From positions 2,170,001 to 2,234,000 of the forward strand of contig NZ_CP146256.1 in NCBI RefSeq assembly GCF_039134705.1: DNA of 64,000 nucleotides. The letters run 5' to 3'. The stretch's first letter is position 1. Each line of letters opens with the position of its first letter. The stretch comes from Kineothrix sp. IPX-CK (GTDB lineage: Bacteria > Bacillota > Clostridia > Lachnospirales > Lachnospiraceae). Below are positions 55,208 to 63,922 of this stretch, piece after piece. A program made the translations under genes and the position numbers. The notes beneath the pieces are model-generated. The model was not told where the DNA came from. It saw nothing but the letters and a program-made list of their open reading frames with translations, and ran no database searches.

Positions 55208-56035
55208 ATGAAAAAGGTATTGAGTATTGCAGGCTCGGATTGCAGCGGCGGTGCCGGCATCCAGGCTGATTTAAAGACCTTTTCCGCCCATGGAGTGTTT
55301 GGCATGACAGTCATTGCCTCGGTGGTTGCGGAGAACACCTTTCGGGTTATTGAATATCAGGACATACGGCCCGATATCATCGAGAAACAAATCGATGCTG
55401 TTTTCGAGGACATTCCGCCCGATGCGCTGAAAATCGGTATGCTGTCATGTAAGGAAGGTATGCTGGCGGTGGCAGGCAAGCTTCGTGAATGGAAGCCGTC
55501 CAATGTGGTTATTGACCCGGTAATGTACGCAAAAAACGGTTGTGCGCTCATGGACCCGGATTCCATAGATACATTGATTGCCGAGGTGGTGCCGCTTGCC
55601 GATGTAATTACTCCTAACATTCCCGAGGCAGAGAAGATGGCTGGAATACGCATTTATACGCAGAAGGATATGAGGAAAGCGGCTCGGATCATCCATGATA
55701 TGGGTTGCAGGGCGGTACTGGTGAAGGGAGGACACAGTGAGGGTGACGCTACGGATATCTTATTTGACGGCAGCGAGTTTTACAGTTTTTCCTCTCCGCG
55801 TATCCCAACCAAAAACACCCATGGTACCGGTTGCACCTATTCTTCGGCTATTGCCTCTAATCTTGCATTGGAGCTGCCGATACGGCAAGCTGTCGCACGG
55901 TCTAAGAAGTATGTTACTACGGCTATTGCCAATGCTCTGGAAATCGGGCGGGGCAACGGACCGACGCACCATTTTTACGATTTGTTTCAACATGGATTAT
56001 CAGATGTGAAAAACTGGAGGGAGGATATTACATGA
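55208..56035 (+). CDS. thiD: Hydroxymethylpyrimidine (phosphate) kinase
   Basis: 275 residues from ATG 55208 with AGGAGA 7 nt upstream; a longer frame from 55094 would cross the riboswitch terminator. ThiD makes HMP-P and HMP-PP for thiamine synthesis. VLSIAGSDCSGGAGIQADLKT at the start and VLVKGGHSEGDATDILFDG, PTKNTHGTGCTYSSAIA (anion hole and catalytic Asp region) are complete. Overlaps thiM by 4 nt. Confidence 0.95.
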   Translation: MKKVLSIAGSDCSGGAGIQADLKTFSAHGVFGMTVIASVVAENTFRVIEYQDIRPDIIEKQIDAVFEDIPPDALKIGMLSCKEGMLAVAGKLREWKPSNVVIDPVMYAKNGCALMDPDSIDTLIAEVVPLADVITPNIPEAEKMAGIRIYTQKDMRKAARIIHDMGCRAVLVKGGHSEGDATDILFDGSEFYSFSSPRIPTKNTHGTGCTYSSAIASNLALELPIRQAVARSKKYVTTAIANALEIGRGNGPTHHFYDLFQHGLSDVKNWREDIT

Positions 56036-56850
56036 GAAAAATATACATGGATCTTGTGGGGCAGGTACGCATGAAAAAGCCGTTGGTACACCATATTACA
56101 AATTACGTTACGGTAAATGACTGCGCAAACATTACGCTGGATATCGGAGCATCGCCCATCATGGCCGATGCGCTGGAGGAGGCCGCGGATATTGCCGGCA
56201 TAGCCTCGGCAGTTGTGCTGAACATGGGGACGCTTAATGAGCGCACCATTCCCGCAATGATCACGGCAGGCAGGGCGGCAAACGAGGCGGGAGTTCCGGT
56301 TGTATTCGATCCGGTAGGAGCCGGGGCTTCTAAACTTCGCAATGAAACGGCTGTCAGAATTTTGCGGGAGATGAAAATCAACGTCCTGCGCGGCAATATT
56401 TCAGAAGTACGGTTTCTCGCGGGCTTGCATGCGGAAACAAAAGGTGTGGATGCGGACGAAGCCGATCTGCAAAATATAGAGGATGCCATATCTGTGGCAA
56501 AGACAATGGCAGTCCGGTCAGGCTGTGTGGTTGCGATTACCGGAGCAGTAGATGTGGTATCGGATGGGGGGAGAAGTGTCTGTATAGAAAACGGTCATTC
56601 CATGCTGGCAAATCTCACGGGAACCGGCTGCATGTGTTCTTCGCTGATAGGCTCCTTTTGCGGAGCGGCCCCGGAATCTCCGTTAGAGGCTGCGGTCACG
56701 GCCTTGCTTTCTATGGGTATTGCCGGAGAGCTCGCCTTTGAACGGGCAGGGCATAACGGTAACGGCAGCTTTCATGCGGCTTTGCATGACGCAGTGAGCA
56801 AATTGGATGGGGAAACTCTTGGAAGGAGGGCAAGGCTATATGAAGCCTGA
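56032..56850 (+). CDS. thiM: Hydroxyethylthiazole kinase
   Basis: 272 residues. Phosphorylates the thiazole alcohol, a salvage reaction. PLVHHITNYVTVNDCANITLDIGASPIMADA, PVVFDPVGAGASKLRN, LRGNISEV and LTGTGCMCSSLIGSFCGA fit the ribokinase-like ThiM family. Presence of thiM and absence of thiC/thiG here point to salvage of HMP and thiazole. Confidence 0.96.
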   Translation: MRKIYMDLVGQVRMKKPLVHHITNYVTVNDCANITLDIGASPIMADALEEAADIAGIASAVVLNMGTLNERTIPAMITAGRAANEAGVPVVFDPVGAGASKLRNETAVRILREMKINVLRGNISEVRFLAGLHAETKGVDADEADLQNIEDAISVAKTMAVRSGCVVAITGAVDVVSDGGRSVCIENGHSMLANLTGTGCMCSSLIGSFCGAAPESPLEAAVTALLSMGIAGELAFERAGHNGNGSFHAALHDAVSKLDGETLGRRARLYEA

Positions 56851-57481
56851 TATCGACTATACCCTATATCTTGTTACAGACAGAGAACTTATGGTCCAGG
56901 AAACCATAGAGGAATCGGTGGAGGAGGCAGTCAGAGGCGGCTGCACATTAGTGCAGCTTAGGGAGAAAAGGGTATCCTCCCGGGAGTTTTATGAAACGGC
57001 TGTAAGAGTACGAAAGGTAACATCCCGGCTGGATGTGCCGCTTATCATTAATGATAGGGCGGATATTGCTCTCGCAGTGGAGGCGGACGGAGTGCATGTG
57101 GGACAGGGGGATATTCCTGTCGATGTAATACGGAAAATGGTCGGGCCGGATCGGATCGTCGGGGTATCGGCGGGCAGTCTTACCGAGGCGATTTCCGCCG
57201 CTGATGCAGGTGCAGACTATCTGGGAGTAGGTGCCATGTTCGCTACGGGAACGAAAACGGATGCCAATATTACTCCTATACAGGTACTGAGGCGCATACG
57301 GGAGGAGGTTCGGCTTCCCATTGTCGTGATTGGGGGAATTAACAAAGAAACGATACCGCTTTTTCATGGCATAGGTATCGACGGGCTGGCAGTAGTTTCT
57401 GCCATTGTTTCCCAAGAGGATACGGCAGGTGCGGCACACGAGCTGAAAAACTTATTCCTTAAAGGGAGGAGCAGGGCATGA
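56840..57481 (+). CDS. thiE: Thiamine-phosphate synthase
   Basis: 213 residues from ATG 56840, overlapping thiM by 11 nt; GGAGGG lies 11 nt upstream. Couples HMP-PP and thiazole phosphate to TMP. LYLVTDRELM, GGCTLVQLREK, LIINDRADIALAVEADGVHVGQGD and YLGVGAMFATGTKTDA are ThiE motifs. Overlaps the next gene by 4 nt. Confidence 0.95.
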   Translation: MKPDIDYTLYLVTDRELMVQETIEESVEEAVRGGCTLVQLREKRVSSREFYETAVRVRKVTSRLDVPLIINDRADIALAVEADGVHVGQGDIPVDVIRKMVGPDRIVGVSAGSLTEAISAADAGADYLGVGAMFATGTKTDANITPIQVLRRIREEVRLPIVVIGGINKETIPLFHGIGIDGLAVVSAIVSQEDTAGAAHELKNLFLKGRSRA

Positions 57482-58119
57482 AGGCATATATATTCGATCT
57501 GGACGGTACCCTGCTGGATTCCATGGGCGTATGGGAGCAGATTGATGCGGAATTTCTGACCAAACGAGGAATAGAGATGCCGCCTGATTATATTAGTGCT
57601 GTCTGCGCACTCAGCTTTCAGGAGACCGCAGCATATACTATTGAGAGGTTCGGCCTTCCGGTTAGCGTAGATGAACTGCTGAAAGCATGGAATGCTATGG
57701 CGGTACATGCATACGGTCATACCGTTGCGCTAAAGCCGTATGCCAGGGAGTTTCTTACTGCAGTCAAAGAGAGAGGCGTTAAACTTGGCATAGCTACCAG
57801 TCTGCCTGCAGCTCTTTACGAACCGTCGCTTCGAGGGCACGGTATTATAGAGATGTTTGATGTCGTTTGTTCCACAGATGAGGTGGGTTTGGGCAAGTCC
57901 AGTCCCGAGGTGTTTCTGTACACTGCGGATAAACTTGGTGCAGCGCCTAAGGAATGTGTGGTATTCGAGGATATTTTGCAGGCGATTCAGAGTGCTAAGC
58001 TAGCTGGAATGGTTGTATATGGAGTGTTTGATGAAGCGTCAAAGGAGCAGTGGGCTGCCATACAGAAAATCGCAGACGGTGTTCTATATGATTTTAAAGA
58101 CGCGCCGCTGCCGCAATAA
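57478..58119 (+). CDS. HAD-superfamily phosphatase of the thiamine operon
   Basis: 213 residues. HAD motifs: FDLDGTLLDSMGVW (nucleophile Asp), IATSLPAALYEP, GKSSPEVF (Lys) and VVFEDILQAIQSAKLAGM (acidic motif IV), beta-phosphoglucomutase-like with a helical cap. Starting within thiE, it is the fourth gene of the riboswitch operon. A role as TMP or other thiamine-phosphate phosphatase is possible but not proven; phosphoglycolate or sugar phosphatase remains an alternative. Confidence 0.88.
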   Translation: MKAYIFDLDGTLLDSMGVWEQIDAEFLTKRGIEMPPDYISAVCALSFQETAAYTIERFGLPVSVDELLKAWNAMAVHAYGHTVALKPYAREFLTAVKERGVKLGIATSLPAALYEPSLRGHGIIEMFDVVCSTDEVGLGKSSPEVFLYTADKLGAAPKECVVFEDILQAIQSAKLAGMVVYGVFDEASKEQWAAIQKIADGVLYDFKDAPLPQ

Positions 58120-58142
58120 GGGAGACGAAATGTCATTTTTAA

Positions 58143-58391
58143 TTATTCAATCGCTTCCCCGTGCAGAACGACTCTGCCGTTGTCCGGGCATTTTACATCA
58201 AACATTTTAGCTGTTTGATTACCATAATCGAGAGAAGCACCGTTTTTGAGTGCATACACCATTGGATAAGCACAGTTCCAAAGCTCGTGGCATAGGGGCG
58301 GGCAGATGTCATCGATGATATATTCGTCTCCCGTTTTACTATATCCACATCTGCATTTACTGCTAACAACAGTCAACTTTACTTTTCCCAT
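58143..58391 (-). CDS. TIGR04076-family small protein
   Basis: 82 residues. KVKLTVVSSKCRCGY, then CPPLCHELWNCAYPMVYALKNGA and a C-terminal KCPDNGRVVLHGEAIE resemble the TIGR04076 family (Cys-Pro, Trp, YP..YALKNG and C.D..R.V). AGGTGAAG precedes the start on the - strand. Convergent with the thi operon, 23 nt apart. Function unknown. Confidence 0.8.
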   Translation of the reverse strand: MGKVKLTVVSSKCRCGYSKTGDEYIIDDICPPLCHELWNCAYPMVYALKNGASLDYGNQTAKMFDVKCPDNGRVVLHGEAIE

Positions 58392-58546
58392 AATTCTTCA
58401 CCTTTCATATTATTTATCTAAATATATTACCTTGTTATGCTATTGTTTTGCAACATTTTTCTGTATTTAGATTTATGGATAAAATAATGAATCAACAGGC
58501 CTTATAAAACAATATGAGAAATTGAAATCAGCAAATATTTTATATC

Positions 58547-58607
58547 TTGTAAAATCACATGGATTGTTTTATACTATATATCGATAACGATACAGACTGT
58601 ATTATCG
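58547..58607 (+). promoter_or_regulatory. Promoter and dyad operator of the GntR/RCK_C regulator
   Basis: TTGTAA (58547-58552) and TATACT (58570-58575), 17-nt spacer. Downstream at the expected start lies ATACAG-A-CTGTAT (58590-58602) with outer CGATA/ATCG ends (58582-58607). A palindrome at +1 suggests autorepression. The 251-nt stretch 58392-58642 has no other feature seen. Confidence 0.6.
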
Positions 58608-58642
58608 CTTCCATAATTATTTACTAATAACTGAGGTTTAAC

Positions 58643-59260
58643 ATGAAAATTGACATTCCAAAATATCAGCAGATTGCTGCAGATATCGCAGCCAAGATCG
58701 CTTATGGTGATTATTCGGAAGGCGAAAAGATATATGTTCGCTCCTCTTTAGCAAGCCAATATGGAGTTTCCTCCGAAACGGCCAGGCGTGCAGTATGCGT
58801 GCTGTCGGATATGAAAATTGTGGAAATTACAAAGGGCAGCGGAGTTCTTATTAAGTCCAGAAAACTAGCCATGGATTTCATTAATAAGTTTGATTCAGTC
58901 AGTCAGATGAGTGAGCTGAAAAAGCATATTCTAAACAGTATAGAGCAACAAATTACGCAAAGCACCGAGTTAAAAACGATGGTTACCGAGTTGATGTACA
59001 AAACAGAACGTTTTCGTGTAGTGAATCCATTTTCACCTTTTGAAATTGCTATTACGGAACAGGCATCTTATATAGGTCAAAACCTTTCGGAAAGTAATTT
59101 TTGGCATAATACTGCGGCAACTGTCATTGCGATACGGCGCGGAGAACAAATTATTATATCCCCCGGACCATATGCGGTAATCACAGAGGGAGATATCCTT
59201 TATTACGTCGGTGATGAAAACTGTCATGAGAGAGTGAAGAATTTTTTGTATTCAAAATAA
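58643..59260 (+). CDS. GntR-family regulator with C-terminal RCK_C (TrkA-C) domain, BusR-like
   Basis: 205 residues. Winged helix: PKYQQIAADIAAKIAYGDYSEGEKIYVRSSLASQYGVSSETARRAVCVLS (58655-58811). Linker helices (about 80-120), then an RCK_C domain with ITEQASYIGQNLSESNFWHNTAATVIAIRRGEQIIISPGP and EGDILYYVGD (59054-59216). GntR-RCK_C architecture is that of BusR of Lactococcus/Streptococcus, which represses the busAB betaine transporter and is tuned by c-di-AMP. The following genes encode exactly such a transporter. c-di-AMP control here is inferred. Confidence 0.9.
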   Translation: MKIDIPKYQQIAADIAAKIAYGDYSEGEKIYVRSSLASQYGVSSETARRAVCVLSDMKIVEITKGSGVLIKSRKLAMDFINKFDSVSQMSELKKHILNSIEQQITQSTELKTMVTELMYKTERFRVVNPFSPFEIAITEQASYIGQNLSESNFWHNTAATVIAIRRGEQIIISPGPYAVITEGDILYYVGDENCHERVKNFLYSK

Positions 59261-59274
59261 ATAACTGGTATATC

Positions 59275-59309
59275 AAGCAGATTTTCCATAACGGAGAATC
59301 TGCTTTTTT
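59275..59309 (+). terminator. Terminator between regulator and transporter
   Basis: AAGCAGATT-TTCC (59275-59287) pairs with GGAGAATCTGCTT (59293-59305) and runs into TTTTTT. The transporter therefore has its own promoter. Confidence 0.88.
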
Positions 59310-59364
59310 GTCTAAATGATATTTATAGTGCTGAAATCTTACTTATTTTGTATATGCTTTAAAT

Positions 59365-59393
59365 TTGACACATATTTTTATTTATGTTAGCAT
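59365..59393 (+). promoter_or_regulatory. Promoter of the betaine/proline transporter operon
   Basis: TTGACA (59365-59370) and TAGCAT (59388-59393), 17-nt spacer, with an upstream TG (59385-59386) giving an extended -10. AACAAC/GTTGTT (59400-59405, 59422-59427) downstream might be a regulator half-site pair. Confidence 0.5.
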
Positions 59394-59453
59394 TAAAGAA
59401 ACAACTTGAAAATAATATAGTGTTGTTACTTTGAAAAAATAAGGAGGAGATGT

Positions 59454-60653
59454 ATGCCAAAAGTTGAAATCAAAGGGCTATACAAAATATTTGGTCCGAC
59501 GCCAAGACAAGTCATAACTATGTTGCAAGACGGTGCGGATAAAGCCAATATTTTAAAAAAGCACAAGCATAGTGTTGGTGTGAATAATGCTTCCTTCACG
59601 GTTGAAGAAGGAGAAATATTTGTTGTTATGGGCTTATCAGGCAGCGGAAAGTCGACGCTTATACGTTGTTTAAATCGTTTAATAGAGCCCACGGGAGGTA
59701 GTGTTTTCATTGATGATCAAGATATTACGAAAGTATCTGCCGCACATCTTCGAGAAGTGCGGAGAAAAAAAATCGCGATGGTTTTTCAGAACTTTGCACT
59801 TTTGCCGCATAAAACCGTACTGGAAAATGTGGCATTTGGATTGGAAATACAAGATGTAAAAGCGGAAATACGTAAACAAAAAGCGCAGGAAATGTTGGAA
59901 ACTGTAGGGTTAAAAGGATATGGAAATGCAAAACCAAATGAATTGTCGGGCGGCATGCAGCAAAGGGTGGGACTTGCAAGAGCTCTCGCAACAAAAGCAG
60001 ACATTCTTCTGATGGATGAAGCATTCAGTGCCCTTGACCCGTTGATTCGTAAGGACATGCAGAATGAACTTCTGTCCTTGCAGCATAAATTGAAAAAAAC
60101 AATAATATTTATAACACACGATTTGGACGAAGCGCTGAAAATCGGAGACAGAATTGCAATTATGAAGGATGGCAATATTGTTCAAATCGGTACCGCTGAA
60201 GAAATTCTTCAAAGTCCTGCGGATGATTATGTCCGTGAATTCACACAGGATGTAAACCGGGCAAAGATTATTACAGCCTCTGCAATCATGCGTGATGCTG
60301 AAGCACTGGTTCTCGAAAAATCGGGAATTCGCATGGCTGTTCGCAAAATGAAAGATTTAGGCATTTCAAGCCTTTTTGTAACAGATAAAAGCAATATGCT
60401 GCTGGGAATCGTCACAATTGAACAGGTGTCTTCGCTGATAAAGGAAGGTAAGGAGGATCTGGCATCTATTATTGATGACAACATTAAAACAGTAGGCCCC
60501 GAATCGTCAATTGATGAAATTATCCCGTTGTTTTTGTATTCAAATTATCCCGTTGCGGTGGTGGACACAGATAAAAAGTTAAAAGGAATTATTTTTAAGT
60601 CTACTGTGCTTGCCGGTATTGCAGGAGAAGGGAGGGAACCTTACTATGTTTAG
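59454..60653 (+). CDS. opuAA: Glycine betaine/proline-type ABC transporter ATPase with CBS domains
   Basis: 399 residues. ABC motifs: Walker A VMGLSGSGKSTLIRCLNRL, Q loop, signature ELSGGMQQRVGLARALA, Walker B ILLMDEAFSALDPL and FITHDLDEA. Family-specific TQDVNRAKIITASAIM follows, and a C-terminal tandem CBS pair (about 290-395), which in OpuA senses ionic strength or c-di-AMP. AAGGAGG lies before the ATG. Overlaps the permease gene by 8 nt. Confidence 0.95.
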   Translation: MPKVEIKGLYKIFGPTPRQVITMLQDGADKANILKKHKHSVGVNNASFTVEEGEIFVVMGLSGSGKSTLIRCLNRLIEPTGGSVFIDDQDITKVSAAHLREVRRKKIAMVFQNFALLPHKTVLENVAFGLEIQDVKAEIRKQKAQEMLETVGLKGYGNAKPNELSGGMQQRVGLARALATKADILLMDEAFSALDPLIRKDMQNELLSLQHKLKKTIIFITHDLDEALKIGDRIAIMKDGNIVQIGTAEEILQSPADDYVREFTQDVNRAKIITASAIMRDAEALVLEKSGIRMAVRKMKDLGISSLFVTDKSNMLLGIVTIEQVSSLIKEGKEDLASIIDDNIKTVGPESSIDEIIPLFLYSNYPVAVVDTDKKLKGIIFKSTVLAGIAGEGREPYYV

Positions 60654-61515
60654 TGAAAAACTTCCAGTGGGTAGTTTCGTGGAAAAAGGCATTGACTGGA
60701 TGACACAAAATTTTAGTGGATTCTTTACCTCGATAAAGGAAGCTCTCTCCGGAGTTATTGATGGCACAAGCTGGCTTCTTACCATTATACCGGCTTTTGT
60801 TTTTATAATTCTGGTCGTTCTTTTCGCGTGGTGGATTGCAGGAAAGGGGCTTGCGATTTTTGCCGGAATTGGTCTTTCTCTCATATATAATCTTAACCTT
60901 TGGGATAAGACCATGCAAACGCTGGCCTTAGTCGGCGCCTCAACTTTGATTGCTTTGCTTATCGGTTTGCCTCTTGGTATTCTTATGTCGAAAAGCGATG
61001 CAGCAAACAAGATCATACGGCCGATATTGGATTTTATGCAAACGATGCCGGCCTTTGTGTACTTAATTCCGGCGGTATATTTCTTTGATCTGGGTACTGT
61101 CCCCGGTGCGGTAGCAACCATCATATTTGCCATGCCGCCTATCGTACGCTTGACAAACCTCGGAATCCGTCAGGTGCCTGCGGATGTAGTGGAAGCGGCT
61201 AAATCATTTGGCTCGACCCCTGCACAGCTGCTTTTTAAAGTTCGGATCCCTCTTGCGGTTCCTACTATTATGGCAGGGCTGAATCAAACTATCATGCTTT
61301 CTCTTTCCATGGTAGTCATATCGGCTATGATTGGAGCCGACGGTCTTGGCAGAACCGTCTATGAAGGCATAACACAAATGAATATCGGGAAAGGCTTTGA
61401 AGGGGGGCTGGCTGTAGTCATCATGGCTATGCTGCTTGACCGTATTACACAATGTCTCGGCTCAACACCACAAAAGTCGGGAAAAGAGTTCATAAAAAAA
61501 TTACTGGGTAAATGA
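60646..61515 (+). CDS. opuAB: Glycine betaine/proline-type ABC transporter permease
   Basis: 289 residues from ATG 60646, with GGGAGG upstream, overlapping the ATPase gene. About seven membrane segments; IPAVYFFDLGTVPGAVATIIFAMPPIVRLTNLGIRQVP ... EAAKSFGSTPAQLLFKVRIPLA (61063-61260) has the EAA-type coupling helix. ProW/OpuAB type. The separate substrate-binding protein follows after 38 nt. Confidence 0.94.
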   Translation: MFSEKLPVGSFVEKGIDWMTQNFSGFFTSIKEALSGVIDGTSWLLTIIPAFVFIILVVLFAWWIAGKGLAIFAGIGLSLIYNLNLWDKTMQTLALVGASTLIALLIGLPLGILMSKSDAANKIIRPILDFMQTMPAFVYLIPAVYFFDLGTVPGAVATIIFAMPPIVRLTNLGIRQVPADVVEAAKSFGSTPAQLLFKVRIPLAVPTIMAGLNQTIMLSLSMVVISAMIGADGLGRTVYEGITQMNIGKGFEGGLAVVIMAMLLDRITQCLGSTPQKSGKEFIKKLLGK

Positions 61516-61553
61516 CCTTACAATAAATCAAGCCAAGAAATCAGGAGGATATT

Positions 61554-62420
61554 ATGTTAAAAAAAATAACTTTAATGCTTATATCAGTGTTATTAATAGC
61601 CGTGGCCGCAACAGGGTGTGGCAGAACAGAAGATAAGGACACGAAAGGAACTGTTAAACTGGCATATGTCAATTGGGCGGAGGGTATCGCAATGACGAAC
61701 CTTGCGGCAGCTGTGCTCGAGGAGAAAATGGGATATGAGGTTGAGCTGACTATGGCTGATGCTGCTCCTGTATTCACTTCTGTATCAAGCGGAAATACCG
61801 ATGCTTTCCTGGATGTCTGGCTCCCGGTAACTCATGAAAGCTATATTGAAAAATATGGGGATGATATGGTGGATTTGGGTATATCATATGAAAACGCGCT
61901 TCTGGGATTAATCGTACCTTCATATGTTGAAATAGACAGTATTGAAGAGCTTAATGAAAATAAAGGTATGTTTGGCGGCGAGATCATAGGAATAGACGCA
62001 GGCGCAGGTTTGATGGCAGCTGCAGAAAAGGCGGTAGAGGAATATGCTCTGGATTATAAACTCCTGACCGGCAGCGGACCGACCATGACGGCCGCATTAG
62101 GAAAAGCAATTGATGCAAACAGCTCTATTGTAGTTACCGGATGGGCACCTCATTGGATGTTTGCAAAGTGGGATTTAAAAGTGCTGGAGGATCCCAAAGG
62201 TGTATTTGGTGAGGTTGAGAATATTCATAAATATTCCAGAAAAGGTCTGGAAGAAGATATGCCGGAGGTTACGGCATTTCTAAAGAATTTTAAAATGACA
62301 GAGGCTGAACTTGGTGATCTTATGGGTGTGATCGAAGAATATGACGGTGAACCGCTGGATGCGGCACATAGTTGGATGAATGACCATGAAGGCCTTATCA
62401 ACGAATGGATAAATTTTTGA
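61554..62420 (+). CDS. opuAC: Glycine betaine-type substrate-binding lipoprotein
   Basis: 288 residues. Lipobox AVAATGCGRTED gives lipid anchoring. VNWAEGIAMTNLAAAVLEEKMGYEVELTMAD and LDVWLPVTHESY, TGWAPHWMFAKWDLKVLEDP are OpuAC/ProX features; the Trp residues of WAE, WLP and GWAPHW would form the aromatic cage around a quaternary ammonium. Completes the transporter. No clear terminator was found downstream. Confidence 0.94.
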   Translation: MLKKITLMLISVLLIAVAATGCGRTEDKDTKGTVKLAYVNWAEGIAMTNLAAAVLEEKMGYEVELTMADAAPVFTSVSSGNTDAFLDVWLPVTHESYIEKYGDDMVDLGISYENALLGLIVPSYVEIDSIEELNENKGMFGGEIIGIDAGAGLMAAAEKAVEEYALDYKLLTGSGPTMTAALGKAIDANSSIVVTGWAPHWMFAKWDLKVLEDPKGVFGEVENIHKYSRKGLEEDMPEVTAFLKNFKMTEAELGDLMGVIEEYDGEPLDAAHSWMNDHEGLINEWINF

Positions 62421-62454
62421 AAAATCGCAAAAAGAGTCAGATAAAAGCGATAAA

Positions 62455-62997
62455 TTACTCCTGCGATCGATATTGCGCGATGGGCCAGTCGGACCATACC
62501 TGAACTTCAACGTAAGCAGGTTGTGCAAATATGGGCTCCTTCCAATCATTTTGAGGGAGCCCATATTTGTTGATAACTTTTAGTATTTCATCATAAGTAT
62601 AAACAGTTTTTCTGAATTCCAAGTGATCCGTAACTTTAGGGCTGAACGTAGGAAAAGTATCTCCGTAAGTAAACGATAAGGTTTTTAAGTCAAATTCACT
62701 TATTGGAATTCTAATATGATCCGCGGTTTTATACCATGTATTCAGCCAGAGACATTCTTCAACAACCATATAATATGGAGTTTGTCTGATAGGAAGTCCC
62801 CCCTTTTCGATGAACATTTTTCGAGTCAGTTGTTCTAAATATCTTCTGCGGGAGAGGTACTGTGGATTTCTTCTTGTCGCAAAGACTTTCCCCTCATTTT
62901 GTAAGTTATCTTGAATTTTCTGAGCTTCATCCAACGGTAATTCTGAAAGATTGACAAATGGTCCTTTTTCCTTTTCAAAATAATGATATAAATTCAC
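62455..62997 (-). CDS. Hypothetical soluble protein
   Basis: 180 residues; family not recognised. It has no signal peptide or membrane segment. Begins MNLYHYFEKEKGPFVNLSEL and contains RRRYLEQLTRKMFIEKGG and PYYMVVEECLWLNTWYK, rich in aromatic residues, and YDEILKVINKYGLPQ near the end. AAGGAGA precedes the start on the - strand. AT-rich, like the next gene. Confidence 0.7.
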   Translation of the reverse strand: MNLYHYFEKEKGPFVNLSELPLDEAQKIQDNLQNEGKVFATRRNPQYLSRRRYLEQLTRKMFIEKGGLPIRQTPYYMVVEECLWLNTWYKTADHIRIPISEFDLKTLSFTYGDTFPTFSPKVTDHLEFRKTVYTYDEILKVINKYGLPQNDWKEPIFAQPAYVEVQVWSDWPIAQYRSQE

Positions 62998-63059
62998 ACG
63001 TAATTCTCCTTATATGAACAGCATTAACAATAGCTTGGTCAGCGTCATCCTAATGTGCT

Positions 63060-63815
63060 TTATATAGAATATACTGCAGTAATAAAGGATATAGTTGAAA
63101 ACAAGTTGCACATACAATGAAATGTTATTGATATATAGATGTTTTTCTTCTTCCAAGCAATAAATGAGGCAGGCAGAAATACAAAAATTCTAAATAGATT
63201 ATTGAAGGGAAGCCATAGATGATATAAGGAAAACAGCATAGTAATTATCAATGGTGCAAAAGCCCCAAATCTTCTTATTTTTGATGTGAGGTAGCCTCTG
63301 AAAAAGAGCTCTTCAATAATCGGGCCAACTATAACATTGAGAATAAAATATCCAATACAAGTTAATATTAATATATCATTAGGATATTGCTTGAGATATT
63401 CGATATTAGTCCAATCAAAATATACGGGAATAAGTGGTGCCAGACGATTGGATACCGGAGCGAACAGGAGATTTTCCAAAGGAGCTATGGTTACAGACAT
63501 AATGCCTGCAAAAGCGAATAGGAAAAAACCATATAGAAGTATTTTCCACCAGCTCATTCTGTTATGAAATAAAAACGAGCTTTTTAATGAATAACTGCCA
63601 TATTCTTTTTTACTTGAATATAGAACAATACCTAATTCAATTGGAAATAAGATAAAGACTGCCAAGAGAAAGAACAATAAAAGTGAAGGGATTTTATTTT
63701 GCAAAAATCCTATAAAAATATAAACTGCGGTCAGTAACGAAGTAGGAATAAAAATATAGCAAAGTAATCTTGGTAGACTTATTTCTTTTTGTATGTCTGC
63801 GTTAATTGTTTCCAT
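63060..63815 (-). CDS. CPBP-family intramembrane metalloprotease
   Basis: 251 residues, about seven to eight hydrophobic segments. Motif 1 EELFFRGYL (Glu-Glu and Arg), motif 2 LYHLWLP (His) and motif 3 ITFHCMCN (His) match CAAX protease/bacteriocin-processing enzymes. The substrate is unknown: neither a bacteriocin nor a prenylated-protein gene is adjacent. Divergent to mntP. Confidence 0.85.
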   Translation of the reverse strand: METINADIQKEISLPRLLCYIFIPTSLLTAVYIFIGFLQNKIPSLLLFFLLAVFILFPIELGIVLYSSKKEYGSYSLKSSFLFHNRMSWWKILLYGFFLFAFAGIMSVTIAPLENLLFAPVSNRLAPLIPVYFDWTNIEYLKQYPNDILILTCIGYFILNVIVGPIIEELFFRGYLTSKIRRFGAFAPLIITMLFSLYHLWLPFNNLFRIFVFLPASFIAWKKKNIYISITFHCMCNLFSTISFITAVYSI

Positions 63816-63888
63816 GTATGTTCCCCCATATTATTCAAATTTGTTTCGTTTCAAATTTAAAAGTTATAAGAAAAATTATACTATATTA

Positions 63889-63903
63889 TTTACAGGTAGT
63901 AAA
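63889..63903. promoter_or_regulatory. Dyad upstream of mntP
   Basis: TTTAC (63889-63893) and GTAAA (63899-63903) separated by 5 nt, just downstream of a possible -10 TATACT (63877-63882). Could be an operator for the mntP or CPBP gene. No yybP-ykoY-type leader is seen. Confidence 0.35.
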
Positions 63904-63922
63904 CGGCGGAGGCAAAAGAAAA

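Noticed and set aside
63816..63922. yybP-ykoY manganese riboswitch before mntP
   Set aside because: The 107-nt divergent region lacks the conserved riboswitch core.
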